A stretch of DNA of 64,000 nucleotides, taken from the NCBI GenBank assembly GCA_025330725.1, contig JAIWND010000002.1, forward strand, positions 372,001 through 436,000. Direction: 5' to 3'. The notes under the pieces were generated by a model. The model worked only from the letters and a program-made list of their open reading frames with translations. It was not told the origin of the DNA and searched no databases. Position numbers and translations under genes: made by a program. The stretch comes from Chlamydoabsidia padenii (Eukaryota; Mucoromycota; Mucoromycetes; Mucorales; Cunninghamellaceae). Each line of letters opens with the position of its first letter. Position 1 is the first letter of the stretch. Shown here in pieces: positions 44,575 to 56,840 of this stretch.

Positions 44575-45647
44575 CCAACTTCACCCCTTCTCCTGATTTC
44601 CACGTCTTGATTTCCCATTCTGATCAAATCAATATATGCATAAAAAATACCCTTGCAATAATGAAGAGGGGGTTAATGGTAGAAGAATAATGGTAATTGT
44701 GAAAAAGTAATCTCACTCCTTAGGATACACTGCCAAGACACAAATCATCTAGTTTTTCGAGTACCGCTTTATGAACCCAGAACGGACATTTATTGTATAT
44801 CATACATAATATGAATGACATGATGTCCTTGGGAATAATGCCAAGTGTATTGGTATTACACAGTAACATCTTTTGATCCAACATAGTCATACCTCTTTGC
44901 TTTCATCACCGTAAGCTTACCATTGAAAAAAAAGGGGGTGGTTACCCTCATGATTCAGAGGGTACCTGATTTGTATAATACCCCCTCCCCCCAAAAAAAG
45001 GCGGGCATTAAATTATATATTCGGTAACTGCCGTTGATTCGTTTTCCACATTTGTCTTATGCATACGGAGTAAAAAAAACCAATCGGGCAAAGTGGCGTT
45101 CTGAAACCCAATATGTGTTTCTTTTCATCTTGGACAATGAAGAGAACAGGTAGAAAATAAAGTTTTGATAAAAGGAGGGACAAGGGGAAAGGAAAAACAA
45201 AATGTCCTCTCCCCGATGAGTCAAAAGTGTTGGATTACTCATACTGTGGAGAAATGAGCCACCCTATTCTTTTATCCACTGGAAATCGCCGACGCCTCTC
45301 TCCTATCTCTTGGCTTGTCTCTTTTGTTGCACATTTTCACCGACAAAAAGGGTTCTCTTCCCAAATCCGACCGAGCTCATATTGGTTGCCTAGAATAGTA
45401 AATAGGTTCAGAATGGTCGAATGACACGGATGACGACTTTGTAAAAGCTTTTTTTTTTTATTTTATTTTTTTATTTTTATTTTTTAAATAGACAACATTA
45501 TATATGGATACAACAACAAAAGATGAATCAGAAAAAAGATTAAATTTATAAAGAGGGCTAAAGCATCAATAGAGATGTACGGGCTGAAGTGGTCAGAGTA
45601 AACTGACCTGCGTGGTTTAAAAATAGCATCTGGTCATACACCATGGT

Positions 45648-45682
<35 letters not shown>

Positions 45683-45814
45683 AAAATAGCTTTTTGATGC
45701 ACGCATTCTTCCATTTCTATTCACTGACCCCGCTTGTGTAATACTGTCATTGGTCATGATCAGAAAAGAAGATGTGGTGGAGGAGGGGTCAAGAAAAAAA
45801 GGAGAAGCACAATT

Positions 45815-45847
45815 AGAAATCCCGACTGTCAGGCCGCGGAATTTCAA
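45815..45847. promoter_or_regulatory. Inverted pair of promoter elements
   Basis: AGAAATCCCG (45815-45824) and CGGAATTTCAA (45837-45847) face each other across 12 bp, 146 bp before the second C2H2 factor. Confidence 0.45.
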
Positions 45848-45992
45848 TTTCCATTATAAAAGATCAGAGCTTTTCCCATTTTCCTTTCCTTTCTCTTTCT
45901 TTTACTTTATTCTAATTACTGTCTTTTTTCTTCTTCCTTTTTTTTTTTTTGACATCCTCTCTGCCTCCCCCCCCATTAAACTACGTATATAA

Positions 45993-46992
45993 ATGGCTTC
46001 TACTACTTTGAACCAGTATTATAATAAACTCACATACAAACCTTATGATAACAATCAATATTCCTCTCAGCATACTTTTATACCAGAATCAACAATGACA
46101 AACATCATCCATCAACAACAATATCAGTACCAATTCCAACATCAATTTTTACAATCTGAATTGGTCACCATTGATAACACTCATCCTAACATTGAAACAG
46201 TATCCTCTTCTTATCCTATGATGTGTGATAACAATTGCTCTGTTTGGCAAAACACTTATCCTACAGGTATGAAACACGAAATAATCATGTCAAGAACATA
46301 ATCAAACTTACTTTATAAAACTTGTTTATTCCTCTTTATTAGATTACCTGGGACTTACTACTTTTGATCATCACCAAGAATCATCATCACCAACTTATTC
46401 AGCATTATCATCCTTATCTTCTCTCTCACCCTCTCAATCTACCGACAACATGGTCCACCAACCTGCTGATGATTTCTGTGTCAGTGATTTACTGGATTCT
46501 CAATCTCACTATATGCTCTCACCCACTTGTACCAACACCACCATCACCTCCACTGCCTTGAATGATCCTTACTATGCCCAACAAACTATGCCACAACAGC
46601 ACTTGACACCAAAGACTGAATACTGGGTCTCACCTGCCACACCACTCATGGAGTCTATGGATGGTTTCAACAATCTGGTGGATCAGCCTTACTTTAAGCA
46701 AGAAGAAACTGACTCGATCTATATGCCTCTTACCAAGAAACGATCTGCCAACAAAAAGATCCATCATTGTCCACACTGCCACCATACAAGTAATCGAGCC
46801 AACAATATGAAGGAACACATCTTGACTCATGATCCTTACCGCCCTAAACTGTTTGCCTGTAACATTTGTCAAAAACGGTTTGCTCGTAAACATGATATGA
46901 AGCGTCATACTAAATCACATCAAAAAGTACAACGACGTCAATCCAAATCATCTACTACACAATCAAATCAACAAAAGGGACGGAAACAATAG
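45993..46992 (+). CDS. Two-finger C2H2 transcription factor (paralogue 2)
   Basis: Exons 45993-46266 and 46343-46992 give 307 residues. The long N-terminus is rich in Gln, Tyr, Ser and Thr with no fold visible. The DNA-binding block near the C-terminus is CPHCHHTSNRANNMKEHILTH, linker DPYRPKLFA, CNICQKRFARKHDMKRHTKSH, followed by a basic Gln/Ser tail. In the finger block it differs from the gene at 24180-24973 mainly in the residues outside the recognition helices, so the two probably bind similar DNA while their activation regions have diverged. Confidence 0.9.
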
Positions 46993-48019
46993 GGAATGAC
47001 ACATTAACTCGTACAAGCTGGACTGGGATTGCGTGGTGGTGGGGCAGGATTACCTTACCTTTATAAACAGTGTTTAGCAACCCCCTCTTTTATTTTTATT
47101 TTTATGTGCATACTCTTCTATTATTGTTACTTCACTTATCTACTTCTATCTACTTTATCTTCTGTACACATTTGATTTTGACCTTCATTCCATACCTTCA
47201 TACACACATACATAACCTTTATTGAACTTCTTTTAGATGTAATTCATTCCTTTTTAGTTGTATAGTACACTTGTTTTTAAGCCATTAAATAAAGCTTTAT
47301 ATAATATATGTATATATACTTGACGTCATGTCATCTAGTCTCCTTAACATTGGTCCGATACAAAATGAATCTTGTAGTCGTTACCCGTATACCCGATGAG
47401 AAAGATCCTATTTTTTTTTCTGGTACCTGACGGGCCCGGCGTAAACTCCGTCGGGACTGGAAATTTAATTATCCGCTGCATGGATCATTGTACATATAAA
47501 TATTTAAATATAGATACCAATAATGCTTGCCAAACTAAATTGTGGCTATTTTAAAGAGCGATTTTCATGCATCTCACCTTATGCTTAATTAAGGAGGAAT
47601 CATGGTGAGGCTGATTCTTTTTCTTGGGTCAAAAAAAAAAGTAGGGTAACTATCGGGATTTTAAAACTCGATTTGATGAAAGGGGATCATGCAAATGCCA
47701 TTCTGATTTTACTCCCCCTCTCTCCATGTGCATTAAACCAAAGACTTGAAAGTCAATTAAAAGAGTTTTTGTAAAGGGTGCACCTCATCAAGGTGGCATC
47801 ATTACCTAAGCAACGAGAGATGAATCAATGCGACACATTCGATCAACCTCATACCAATGAACCTGGTCTGTAAATCAAGAAACGATTATGTGTATATCCT
47901 GAAATTGGGTGGCACAAAATGTCTTTCCTCAGAGCGGGATTTCAATTGCAATTCTTGACCAGTAAAAACAATCACCCCCTCCTTTTTTTTCTCAATATCC
48001 TTCTTTCTCGTTGAAGATC
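46993..48019. other. Intergenic region
   Basis: 3' flank of the C2H2 gene, then AT-rich sequence with elements CGGGATTTTAAA (47654-47665) and CGGGATTTCAAT (47935-47946). No gene is supported. Confidence 0.5.
47935..47946 (+). promoter_or_regulatory. CGGGATTTCAAT promoter element
   Basis: 74 bp upstream of the BORCS6-like ATG at 48020. Confidence 0.5.
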
Positions 48020-48526
48020 ATGGATCCAGTACAACCTCCTGCTGAACAAGATGATCAAAACCTACCTTCCACCAGTATACCCATTGACATTACCATGTTT
48101 CAATCCCTCGAAACACGAGCGACCGAATTATCACAACAACTTGCCGAAACAGTACAACAACTGGGATTACACATGAACAAAGCAAGTAATTATCTAAAGG
48201 GTAGGCAAGGATGAAATACTGACTCTTCTGTTTTTAACTTTTATAGATGTCGAAAGGAACCGTCGAGGCAGGTCAGATTTACCAATCAGCAGTGGAAGGA
48301 TTGGCCAACGACTTGGCCACAAGCACTCAACAAACAGTGCAGCTCATTACCCAGTGCGATGAACTTGATAAAGATCTTGGTCAAATACAAATCTTGTCAA
48401 AACAAATGTAAGTAAAAAAACAGGTTGCTCATCATGACAGTCTAACCTCCTCCTTCCTTTTTTATTATTCCTTGTAGTAAACAGGTGGACAAAGGACTTG
48501 CCCGGCTGCTACAATCTTTACCCTAG
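48020..48526 (+). CDS. BORCS6: BORCS6-like lysosome-positioning complex subunit
   Basis: Exons 48020-48181, 48247-48407 and 48478-48526 give 123 residues, all helical. Order: disordered start, FQSLETRATELSQQLAETVQ, QLGLHMNK, MSKGTVEAGQIYQSAVEGLA, TQQTVQLITQCDELDKDLGQ, IQILSKQIKQVDKGLARLLQ. The pattern of the C-terminal helix domain of BORC subunit 6 (MSxxTV..., CDELD..., IKxxxxxLxxL) is clear; in animals BORC links lysosomes to kinesin. The frame across the first intron works only if the donor is GC (AAA|GCAAGT, 48182-48183), giving a GC-AG intron; both nearby GT donors shift the frame. No disordered long N-terminus as in human. Confidence 0.78.
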
Positions 48527-49167
48527 TTGATTCTTTTAGTTGATACTCTTTATATAACACATAATAATAAAAACCACTTTTTTAAAAACATACTCATGAT
48601 GACATGTCTTTATTCAAAGAAGGGAAGGGACAATGGAAATATATAATCATTACTAGAAGGACTATTGTATAATAATAAAGGGACATGGTTAATGTGGCGA
48701 AACATCAGTAAATCAAGGTGATATAATATTGTTTTTATTGGTTTATGATTTAATACAAAGTACTGATAAAAACAAGACAACATTGGTTTACTAATCTATA
48801 CTACAACCATTCATCCTGTAGAGACCAATCTATATAATAAAATAGGGAATGAGTAAAATGTGATCTGTATGAGTGAGTGAGAGAGAGAGAGAGAGAGGTA
48901 GAGAGGAGGACCTTTGCTAGTTGATGTTGACGGATCTATAAAAAGCATAAAAAGTGATTGGACATACCAGTTCATCCGCCTCCCCAACCTCTTCACTCCA
49001 GCTATTAAAGCAATACAGATAAGCATAAAACAATAATCACCTTTTTCAGCCCATTTCACCATACAACACCACAACCGCCACGCACTTGCCAGCATCCCCA
49101 CGACCAAACCGACCAATCCAAAAACAAAAAACAAAAAACTTCAACCACTAATTGCCATTTCCCCAAA
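48527..49167. other. Convergent intergenic region
   Basis: 3' flanks of the BORCS6-like and NRP1-like genes; a (GA)n stretch near 48877-48897. A minus ORF at 48811-49134 is hydrophobic but has no start context or splice support. Confidence 0.5.
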
Positions 49168-49602
49168 TCAATACTCTGTTGCTGCCATATAGGAGGATGG
49201 TTCGGGGTTAGGAGCGTTACATTTGCCACAGTGAGTTCGCTTTGCAAAGTCTATGTACAAAAAAAAGGACCATTCAGTACTTGTCTTTTTTTAATCCCTT
49301 GCTTGTCGAGGTTTTACTTACTATGGAATCCACATCCACTGTTTCTGCAAACCCAATCGCCATCTATATATATATATATATAAAGGTATCAGTTATCATA
49401 AAGTTAAACTGATTTTCTTTTCTTTTCATTTTTCCAGCCACTTACTTTTCATAGGAGGACCAGGGCGGAACCCACCGGGAGTACCTCCGTACATGGGAGG
49501 AGGGTTTGGCTGTGTCGGATTATATGGTTTCGCGGTGTGACATTTCAAGCACTGGAACCGAGAGGCAAAGTTGTGAGAATTGCAGCTAGGACTAATCAAT
49601 CC

Positions 49603-49634
<32 letters not shown>

Positions 49635-51885
49635 AATACAACCCTTCCGAGACTCCTCTTTTTTTTTATTTTTTGGTCAACAACTTACCAATACCAATCA
49701 CCAGCTCGGAACCCATGCCCACCAGTGCCAGGAGCCATCATATTACCAGGAGGAAGACTTGCATAACCAGATCCATATCCATTACCACCATAAGAAGCCC
49801 CACCAGCACTTGCATCGTAGCCATAAGAACCATGCCCCCCGCTGGAAGCATTACCAGGTGGTCCACCATAACTAGATTGAGGAGCAGACGGGCTAGGATT
49901 AGGTGTATGACACTTGTAACATGACATACGAGAAGCAAAGTTTTGGAATCCACAGGCCGGATTAGGACAGTACCAATCCCCAGGCCGGAAGTTGGGTGCA
50001 TGGTGAGGTCGAGGTGCATGGTAGTGGTGATGTGGGTTGTAGCCAGTGTTGTTGGAAGGAGGAATATGGGATGGAGGGCCGCCAACACCAGGACGATGAG
50101 TACCACATTTCATGCACTGTAATCGAGATGAATAGTTATGGAAGTTGCAGCTTGAATTCGGACACGCCCAGTCGCCTTGATTATAAGAAGCAGCATGAGG
50201 TGCACCGTGAGCATGATGATGGTGTTGTTGTTGTTGTTGTCCTGGAGAATACGTGTAGGGTTGTGCTGAAGTTATTGGTGTAACAGAAGAAGGTGAAGGC
50301 ACATTAGGTCCACCACCATTTGATAAATGAGCACCAGCAGAATTGTATGGAGTAGAAGAAGTATTAACAGTAGTAGAAGATCCGCCACCACCAAGAGGAG
50401 CAGGCACACCTGTCACAGTAGATGGACTGGCAGTGTTTTCCGCATTACACCTAAAGCAGTTACGACGTGAAGCAAAGTTATGGAAAGAGCAGTTGGGACA
50501 ATTCCAATCACCAGGTCGGATTTGGCGTACTTTGGATTGAAGAGGGAATGGAGACAACATGTTGATGGCAGCTTCCACCACACGTTCACTGCTGGCTGAG
50601 ACTTCAATCACTCGATCACTGAGACAACGACCATTCAAGAGCAAAGCACGGATCGCATCGTCATGTTGGGTAAATACCACAAAACCAGAGACACTAGGTT
50701 TGAGTTGATCACTTGATTGCATCATCCACATTGTTGTTGGGCGAAGACCATTCGAAGAGAACCAAGCATCCAATTCACCTTGAGTGACTTCAGCAGGTAG
50801 ACCAGCCAAATGTACCACTTTGGATTCTTCCTTTTTAAATTGTTGTAAATCAGCCGAGGTATCGATAGGATGGACAAATACATCGTCGTGTTTATAATTG
50901 GTGACAAGATAGTGTACGATGCCGATGGTGGTTGCAGGAACATCAATGTTGGAAGGTATCAAGTCGGTACCATTTTCTTTTCGGATCACAGGTACTTTGA
51001 AGGTGTCACATAGTTCCTTGATGTTGGTGGTCAAAAGTTGGACTTCAGGGTGATGTACATGCCAACGTTGGATTTCTTGCTTGAGATCAAACATACAAGG
51101 TTGTGAGAGATAAGATGGTAGATCAAGTTTCTTGTCCCTGGCTTCGCGAGAGAGTTGGATTCGTAAGACCCAGCCACCGTGTGTCACAAAACAAAAGTCC
51201 ATGTCCTTGTCCAATATTTCAGTTTGAATGATCTTGTCCAAGGTGTCGATAGCTTCCTTCAGGGTACCAGCAGACTCCACCATGTCGGGTGTAATGCCAT
51301 TGACCTGAGTGCAGAATGCGGTAATGGGTGTACGTTCAGGTTTGACATTGATGGTATGTTTCTTAATCAGTTCCATGTTTGAGCTTTTGACAATGGCAAA
51401 GGAGAGTTCTAACCAAATAATAATGAAGAAAGATTTAGTGGGTATCCTTTTTGACTTAATAACGGAGTACTTACGAATGATTTCAGCATTTTCCTAAATA
51501 ACAATAAAAAGGGACAAAAAGAGTGTCAGTTTACCTTTTGTTTAGTAGGCGTGTTTCTTTTCTTTTTTTTTTTTTTTTTTTTTACCTTTGTTACTTGGAC
51601 AGCAGCAGGATTAGCAGGGTTTTCATCACAGGTAACTTCAACATTAAGCATGACAAGATAAGGATAAGGTATCTGTGTTTCCACCGTAGTATCATCAGTG
51701 GTGGATGTTGTTGCCGTCAGTTCAATCTTGGCCTCTTCGTTTGTAAAAGCAATATGATCTTGTTCGTCAGTGTTGGAGCTGATTACGTCGCTAGAATCCA
51801 AAGAGTCCACTTGTTGTTTCTTGTTGACAACATCTTCTTCATTATCAGATTCGGCAGGTCTTTTACGGTTGGTGAGTGGATCCAT
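49168..51885 (-). CDS. NRP1: NRP1/ARP-like RNA-binding protein: dead exonuclease fold, RRM, five RanBP2 fingers
   Basis: Exons 51885-51586, 51493-51475 (19 nt), 51408-49689, 49591-49446, 49363-49322, 49250-49168; 769 residues. Residues about 74-290 follow the DEDDh exonuclease layout (YPYLVMLNVEVTCDEN, IIQLSFAIVK, FCFVTHGGWVLRIQLSREAR) but motif I has Asn for Asp and motif II has HGGWV where GDWD is expected, so nuclease activity is unlikely. An RRM follows (VVHLAGLPAEVTQGELDAWF, SGFVVFTQHDDAIRAL). Then come five RanBP2-type zinc fingers, each starting GDW and holding CxxC...CxxC: RPGDWNCPNCSFHNFASR, NQGDWACPNSSCNFHNYSSR, RPGDWYCPNPACGFQNFASR, RAGDWYCPSCNSHNFASR, NGDWVCRNSGCGFHNFAKR. The order matches yeast Nrp1 (stress-granule protein) and filamentous-fungal Arp, but with more fingers. 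A CGGCATTTGAAT element is 109 bp upstream. Confidence 0.88.
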
Positions 51886-52721
51886 TTTTTAAAAATAAAG
51901 GAGAAAGAGAATAAACAACAATAGCAAAAGAAAAAAGAAAAAACTTTTTTTATGTGGTCCATTTACCACCGCAGATCGCCAATCAAAATGAGGCGGCATT
52001 TGAATGTTTATGTATAATCACCCAGCCCTAAAATCACTCGTTATAAAGAAGCTAATGGCTATATTACAAAGTAAAGACCAAGTTCCTTTTCTTTATAACC
52101 TCTTGGATCATTAGAAATCACTTTGAAGTGTCATCTTTCAAACAGGCGATTGGTCTGGGCAAACGTTTAAAGCGGGTGGAATTTAAATATACGGATCAGA
52201 TCCTTCCCCTTTAGAAAACAAGGAAAGGAATTGATCGCTTGGTCTGACATTTACAAGATTGTTTTCTACTGATATGGGAAACATACGGTTCAAATTTGAG
52301 GCAAATCATTCGGCTATTAAGACATCCATAACATTTTATGTGTCAAATGGGTTCAGGGCAGGTGTCGGGATCTGAACTCCCACCCAGAAGCAATCAAGTT
52401 ACAAAAACATGGGACATATAATTTTTATTGTGAGTGAATTAACAAATGGTAAAGCAACTAATCGTAAAGAGTAGTAAGTAAACAAAGTGTATATAGATTA
52501 TAAATAAGAAAGTTTCCAATGAAGGAAATAGTCGAAGAATAACAGTAATAATATACATTGAAGAAAGAATAAAGTAAAAAGGGTGTAATGTATAAAGAAG
52601 GGGGCATGTATGTAACAGATTGTGTGTTGTAATAGGGAAAGACACTATTGGTAATTATAATGATAGTAACAAGTTGTATAACAAAGAGATGCTGTGAGTG
52701 ATTAACAAGGAAGGAATCCAC
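51886..52721. other. Intergenic region
   Basis: NRP1-like promoter element CGGCATTTGAAT (51994-52005), two further relatives near 52172 and at 52366-52377 with no gene start nearby, and the 3' flank of the PAS kinase gene. No gene is seen. Confidence 0.5.
51994..52005 (+). promoter_or_regulatory. CGGCATTTGAAT promoter element variant
   Basis: 109 bp upstream of the NRP1-like ATG. Confidence 0.4.
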
Positions 52722-55700
52722 CTACGCCAGCCAAGGGTGTTCCAGGACTTGATGAACTGTCAACCTCTTTGAAACATCGCGGTCCAACATCTTTTTGATC
52801 AGATCTACAGAGAGTCCTAAAGCCAAAAAAAAAAAAAAAAAAAATTAAAACATGATCATATACTCCCCTAACACGGTCTTACCATCAGCAAAGATAAATG
52901 GCACTCGAAGTTCTCTGGCCATGATTTCATCAATGTCGTAAAATGGATTTTCTCGGTAGACCAAAGTATAAAGTAGAATACCAAGAGCCCAGACATCTTG
53001 AGGAGGACCTTCATATGTTTGCCCACGTAGGATTTCAGGAGCAGCGTAATCCAGAGTGCCCACAAACGTTTCGTATCGCCTACCAGGTCGTATATAAGCT
53101 GCACTACCAAAATCAATCAACCGAATACCGCCATTGTGATCCAAGACAACATTTTCATCCTTGATATCCCGGTGTACGATCTTGTGAGTGTGGAGATGCC
53201 GGACCGCCATGGCTATTTGCTTAAAGATCGATCGAATCTCTGATTCATGCATCGTGTCCTTGAATTCAATATAGTCGAATAGATCCATACCTGCACCATG
53301 TAATTCCATCACAATATAGTAATAGTCGTCATCTTCAAAATAATCCACTAGTAGATATATACACACATATATATATATAAAGAAATATAAGTAAAGAGGG
53401 ATTCGTATTTGATTGAGGTGACTTACACATATCCCCACAGTTATCATGAGGAATTTTACGGAGCGTATGTAGAATGTGGATTTCTGCAGGCACCATTCCC
53501 AGTTTCCGATCTCTTGTCCAGCAATCCACCAAAATACGGGACTTGATAACATATTTAATCACCACCTTTTTCTATATAACATTGGTAAAATAAGAAAGTT
53601 GAGTAAACACAATATAATAGCCAGATCGAAAAGAAGACTGAATTTCACAAGTGATGATCGGTCCTCTAATGTTATATCTATATAAATTACCTGAGAATCA
53701 TCATTCTTTTGGACAGCCAGTTTGACCAGACCATAAGCACCTTGTCCAATTTCATCCAAGATTTCAAAATCATCAATACACAAAGAGTGTGTTTGAGCAG
53801 AGTATTCCGGCATGGTAACCGAAGCGGTAGAGAAGGCGCGAGGTCGATTGCCATTGAATGTTATAGGTGAGTATGGTGAAGTTGGAGAAGATTGATCGTC
53901 TTGATGTCGTTGTTGTTGGGTGTAGGTTGAAAATGTTGGCCGTGAAAATGAGGTCACGCGCGGGGAGCCTGTATCACACGGCAGACGACTGACCGACAGC
54001 GATCCGCCCATTCCAGAAGAGTCATGTGTTGTTGTTGTTGCTGCTGTGTTTGATGAAGATGAGCAGCCTGTCTTCAAAGGTATAATCATAGGTTTGGTCT
54101 TCTCGGTCTGTTGTGATGGATGCTGCTGAGATTGTATTTCCTTGGTATATTCCAGAGTGTTGTTCATGTTAGTTTCACTTTGATCATTTTGGCGGTCATT
54201 GTCGCATATGGAGATAGAGGACCCAAGCAATGAGGTAGGCGGATTGTCGTCGTCGTCTTCTTCGTCTTCTTCGTCGATGCATCGTTCGTCTCGTTTTGCT
54301 GTAGGTAGGCCAAGTCCATTGTGTTGTTTGAGTTCCAATGCAGGTCCACCTATCTTGTGGCCAACACGAGAAAGAGTAGAGTCCCGGTCGAATGTAATCC
54401 ATAAAGCACAGATACCATCATCAGATTCCTCGGCCAATTTGAGTTGTAATTGTATTTCGAATTCAGTCCCATCACGGTGAACTGCGATCATCACAGGAAG
54501 TGGTTGTCCATTAGGTGTTTGTGTCAGTCGTTTTCCACCAAGAGTTGTAGGAGTAGACGCTGCTGAACTAGTATTAGATTTCTCCAAGTCGGCGACCAAT
54601 TTTCGGCAAATAATGTTGTTGATGATGACCCCATGCTGTAGTAGATCGTCCCGACGAAGGCTTTGCAATACACCAGGGAATTGAGGCATGAGTTCCCCAA
54701 TAGATTTATGACCAGTAACCAATTCTTCTTGAGAGTATCCAAACATGTATTTGACAAAGACATCGTTACAGCCTTCAATAATCCCATCTTGTCGAATAGT
54801 TACCAAACCAGCGATCATTGGAATAGATGTGATCCGAACGGTGTAGCAATTTGAGGAGTAAGTTGGCTTTTGCTGAGATAATGGTCGTTGAGTAGTAGTC
54901 GAGGTTTCGTTGGAGGAGACATCGAGTAACTTGGTGATAATAGGTAAATGCGCCCCAAGACTGGTACGACATCCAAAGTATTTATAATGATTGATGTCAT
55001 GCCATGACTTGATAGTGTTGTTGTTGTCATTTTGATTCATCGATAGTGCTGGTATTATAGTGTCGATAGATTTACCCATCAAAGATTCAGGGGCATAATT
55101 CAATAATCCTTCTATTCCACTGTCGGCGTAACAAATCAATCCCTGGGAAAGAAAGAGAAAATGTAAATGGCATTTATATAAAATTTAGTATTGTTTTGAG
55201 TGACACAAAATGTCTTTTACTGTTATTATTACCTTTGCATCAATGGACACATGAGTGACGGTTTCAAACACCTCTTCAAAGATCCAAATATACACCGACG
55301 ACCCTGTATCATTCCTCTTTTCCTTGAGCCATAAAGATGCAGCCGATTTTGTTCCATCATCCTTCACAATGGGTAGCTAATAAAAGAGTCAGAATGAGTA
55401 AGTGTAATTAATACATGATATTTTCTCTTTACTTACCACATTGCCACAGACAAGGACCATCCCACCAGCCGAGTCTTCCAAATGAACCAATTCTTGACGT
55501 CGTTTCTTGATCATTGCTTGTAAGCGTGGCCGGAATGATTCATCCACATAATCCAGTACATATTTCCCCACCAAAGAAGAGCAAAAGCCTCTATGACCAT
55601 GGATGCCATTGCCACCACCACCAACTAGGACAAAAGAAGCAATGTTGTTGGACAAGATGACCTTCCAGTCGTCGTACGTGGTTAAGATAGCTTGATTTTG

Positions 55701-56840
55701 TGGTAAAAACCTTGTAGGATTGTGTAACGCGGGGTGAGGAAACAGGGCCAGAGAAGGTTGTTGATGATCCAAACCATCGTCATTTTCATTATGTGGACCA
55801 TGACCATTGGTGCCTTCATCGCGGTCGCCGCTATTATAGTTGTTACTATTACTATTGTTGTTGTTGTGATTGTAGTTGTTAGCCAATTTGGACACGACGC
55901 TAGTACCAGCTGGAGTTGTTGCCCCCGTAGATGATGTCCTTGATGAGTCTGTGGTTGAGGTCGATATAATAGATGATGAAGAAGATAAAGTACGAGTCGA
56001 CGAAGTTGTATGGTGAGTGTCTTCGGTAATGTCAGGTAATGAACTCCGTCTTGGTTTTCTTTGTGATTTGTAGGCTGACTGTGTTCCGGTTGCTGCTATT
56101 GATATTGATGAGCCGCCGCTACTTGTAGACAGGCAATCCGTGTCGTATATTTGAGTTGGTTGAGTGTATCCCATGCTTCTTGCTTTATTTCGTTTCCGAT
56201 CCATAGATGCCAATAGATTAGTAGTGGAATAATTACCAGGAAGTGTTTCAGGTGCCTTCCATCCGCCCTGTGTCGAATGCTTCATAAAATCAATAGATCG
56301 AGTCATCACACGTTTTCGTAAAGCCACCAAATCAGTCGAAGTAGTTGATGAGAATCGAAAGCTGTGTAGTGAGTCTTGAGGAAACTTTGCGATTTCAGAA
56401 GGTGGTGTAGATAATACTGAGGTTGGATTTGTTGGTAAGAGTCTTGGTGGAATCGAATCATTGTCAGTTTGAGTAGAGTCAGGTTCTAGTATGGTTCGAT
56501 TATTAAAAGAGTTGTTGATTGTTGCCTGATCCGAGGTATGTTCCCGTAAGCGAATCAACCCATCCGGGACTAGTGTGAGGTTTTCCATTTCATCATTAAT
56601 CGAACTATGTATAGAATGAAAAAGAAAGTGAGTCAATCTTGTATGATTAAAGTAGCCATTGAGAGAGATACATACCGATCATCCAAACAGTCCAAATTGA
56701 TATCAGAATTTGTTTCCAAGTTTCTGGCACCTGTTTAAATTATAAGCATAAACAAAGTAAGTAAAATTATCTATCTGGTAGTTCATTAATGACTTTTTAA
56801 GGGGATGGGGTCTTTCTTTACCTGATAAAGAATTCTTCAT
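52722..56840 (-). CDS. PSK1: PAS-domain Ser/Thr kinase (PAS kinase, Psk1/Psk2 type)
   Basis: A nutrient-sensing kinase that in yeast steers sugar flux between glycogen and cell-wall glucan. Eight exons: 56840-56822, 56730-56676, 56604-55437, 55376-55233, 55142-53691, 53571-53427, 53347-52883, 52816-52722; 1180 residues. After a disordered Ser/Asn-rich part come PAS-like regions (about 330-480: SFVLVGGGGN, FCSSLVGKYVLDYVDESFRP, YADSGIEGLLNYAPESLMGK; and about 560-640: LVTIRQDGIIEGCNDVFVKY, MFGYSQEELVTGHKSIGELM). The kinase starts near 917: FEILDEIGQGAYGLVKLAV, VVIKYVIKSRILVDCW, IVHRDIKDENVVLD, LIDFGSAAYIRPGRRYETFV, GTLDYAAPEILRGQTYEGPP. All catalytic residues are present. The start at 56840 is the first ATG downstream of stops; further 5' leader introns are possible. 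A CGGAGTTTGAAC element is at 57224-57235. Confidence 0.93.

Larger units (their letters stand above)
44452..45992. other. Divergent intergenic region with (CA)n repeat
   Basis: Contains TTTCACATCCCG (44563-44574, 112 bp upstream of the TLC gene), an (AC)n microsatellite at about 45651-45680, and an inverted promoter-element pair at 45815-45847. No gene is supported. Confidence 0.55.

Noticed and set aside
48811..49134. Hydrophobic 107-codon minus ORF
   Set aside because: Falls in the convergent 3' flanks, has no promoter element and no splice partner.
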